A program made the translations under genes and the position numbers. The notes beneath the pieces were generated by a model that ran no database searches, had not been told where the DNA came from, and saw nothing but the letters and a program-made list of their open reading frames with translations. From Streptomyces sp. TRM49041 (GTDB taxonomy: Bacteria; Actinomycetota; Actinomycetes; Streptomycetales; Streptomycetaceae), in the NCBI RefSeq assembly GCF_008271805.1, contig NZ_VSRY01000016.1, positions 1 through 64,000 of the forward strand: a stretch of 64,000 nt of DNA. Reading direction: 5' to 3'. Every line of letters starts with the position of its first letter. Position 1 is the stretch's first letter. Positions 63,558 to 64,000 of this stretch are shown here, in pieces.

Positions 63558-63641
63558 TCACGGGCTGTGCATCACGGGCTGTGCGTCACGGGCTGTGCAT
63601 CACGGGCTGTGCGTCACGGGCTGTGGATCACGGGCTGTGGA
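63558..63641. repeat. Six 14-bp tandem repeats, one overlapping a stop codon
   Basis: TCACGGGCTGTGCA-type units (alternating CA/CG, then GA ends) start at 63558, 63572, 63586, 63600, 63614 and 63628. The last unit contains the C-terminus and stop of the minus-strand gene at 63628. The other units are extra copies of that gene end, each carrying a TGA. Confidence 0.92.
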
Positions 63642-64000
63642 CGAGGACGACCCCGTGCTCGTTCTCCTCCACGACGCGGAAGAGCGGCGAGCGCTTCAGG
63701 GCGTCCCGCAGGGTGGCGAAGCCGCCGGGCGGCAGATAGCCCTCACCGATGACGGCCTTCTCCTGCGTCGCGGTGAGGATCACGTACGCGGGGCGGCCCT
63801 CCGGGATGCCGGCCGCCAGGTAGCCGGCCGGGTCCTTGAGCATCTTCAGGTTCTCGGGGACGTCCTGCTCGGTGAAGAACCAGCGCTCGTAGTGGTCGTA
63901 GCGGGTGTACGCGCCGGGGAACGACCCGCTCGTCGCCATGACCAGCGCACCGTCGGGCGCCCGGTCGTAGCCGCGGCGTACGAGGGCGAGTTCGCCGGGG
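63628..64000 (-). CDS. C-terminus of a larger protein cut by the window end (possibly a membrane glycosyltransferase)
   Basis: About 124 C-terminal residues are visible; the frame continues past base 64000. The last 104 residues (ATSGSFPGAYTRYDHYERWF, FTEQDVPENLKMLKDPAGY, FRVVEENEHGVVLVHSP) resemble the soluble tail of large membrane-embedded glycosyltransferases. No membrane segment is in the visible part, so identity stays open. Its position upstream of the small membrane protein suggests an operon. The stop lies inside a tandem repeat. Confidence 0.45.
   Translation of the reverse strand, partial: PGELALVRRGYDRAPDGALVMATSGSFPGAYTRYDHYERWFFTEQDVPENLKMLKDPAGYLAAGIPEGRPAYVILTATQEKAVIGEGYLPPGGFATLRDALKRSPLFRVVEENEHGVVLVHSP

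Noticed and set aside
63558..63641. CRISPR array
   Set aside because: Units are contiguous 14-bp repeats without spacers, and no cas genes are present. The same applies to the arrays at 2161 and 12016.

Overview
The window is a high-GC actinobacterial chromosome segment, almost certainly Streptomyces. The evidence is strong G/C third-position bias, frequent GTG starts, many LytR-CpsA-Psr (LCP) enzymes, an LAxTG/LPxTG surface-protein operon, a DUF5753/DUF6879 regulator module, and an almost complete absence of TTA codons. The gene order purK-GtrA-two-component-peptide transporter ... anti-sigma/STAS/sigma resembles the region I remember around SCO3060-SCO3068 of S. coelicolor. That synteny is from memory and was not computed.

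Layout. (1) 0.1-14.8 kb, cell-envelope core: a sugar-1-phosphate nucleotidyltransferase, a secreted PGRP-type amidase with a short-repeat linker, a TIGR03089 protein, five LCP glycopolymer ligases (4.1, 5.5, 7.4, 10.5 and 12.8 kb), a family 2 glycosyltransferase and a hotdog thioesterase. (2) 14.9-23.4 kb, accessory island: an HTH/DUF5753 regulator with DUF6879 and small partner genes, an unrecognised 166-aa protein beside a SAM methyltransferase, a start-less GntR remnant, a recombinase N-terminal stub, a two-gene STAND (NB-ARC/TPR) plus membrane-protein cassette whose products share a short SxAI...TG tag, and an integrase catalytic half with a probable frameshift. (3) 23.4-33.7 kb, housekeeping: acyl-CoA dehydrogenase, nucleotide-sugar dehydrogenase, purK-purE-dipeptidase operon, GtrA protein, two-component system and POT peptide transporter. 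(4) 33.7-37.9 kb: a tightly coupled four-gene operon for sortase-type and WIP-like surface proteins. (5) 38.1-55.8 kb: an exopolysaccharide/cell-wall glycopolymer locus with a sixth LCP, CDP-alcohol phosphotransferase and cytidylyltransferase, glycosyltransferases, a Wzz-like protein with a degenerate kinase domain, Wzx and Wzy proteins, an acetyltransferase, a multidomain secreted adhesin-like protein, gmd and fcl (GDP-fucose) and an initiating sugar-phosphate transferase. (6) 56.0-58.4 kb: anti-sigma kinase, STAS antagonist and SigB-type sigma factor. (7) 58.5-64 kb: the polysaccharide locus resumes with a DegT-type aminotransferase, a second flippase, a GH26-like hydrolase, a small membrane protein and the C-terminus of a larger protein cut by the window end.

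How it works together. The nucleotidyltransferase (probably GDP-mannose forming), gmd and fcl would supply GDP-mannose and GDP-fucose. WcaJ-like, glycosyltransferase, Wzx, Wzy and Wzz-like proteins would build and export a polymer, and LCP enzymes would attach polymers to peptidoglycan. The only two TTA codons I found by eye in real genes are in the DegT aminotransferase and the GH26 gene, which suggests bldA-dependent, development-linked expression of part of the locus. The best candidate for an undescribed system is the STAND/TPR plus membrane-partner cassette flanked by recombinase remnants, followed by the four-gene surface-protein operon.
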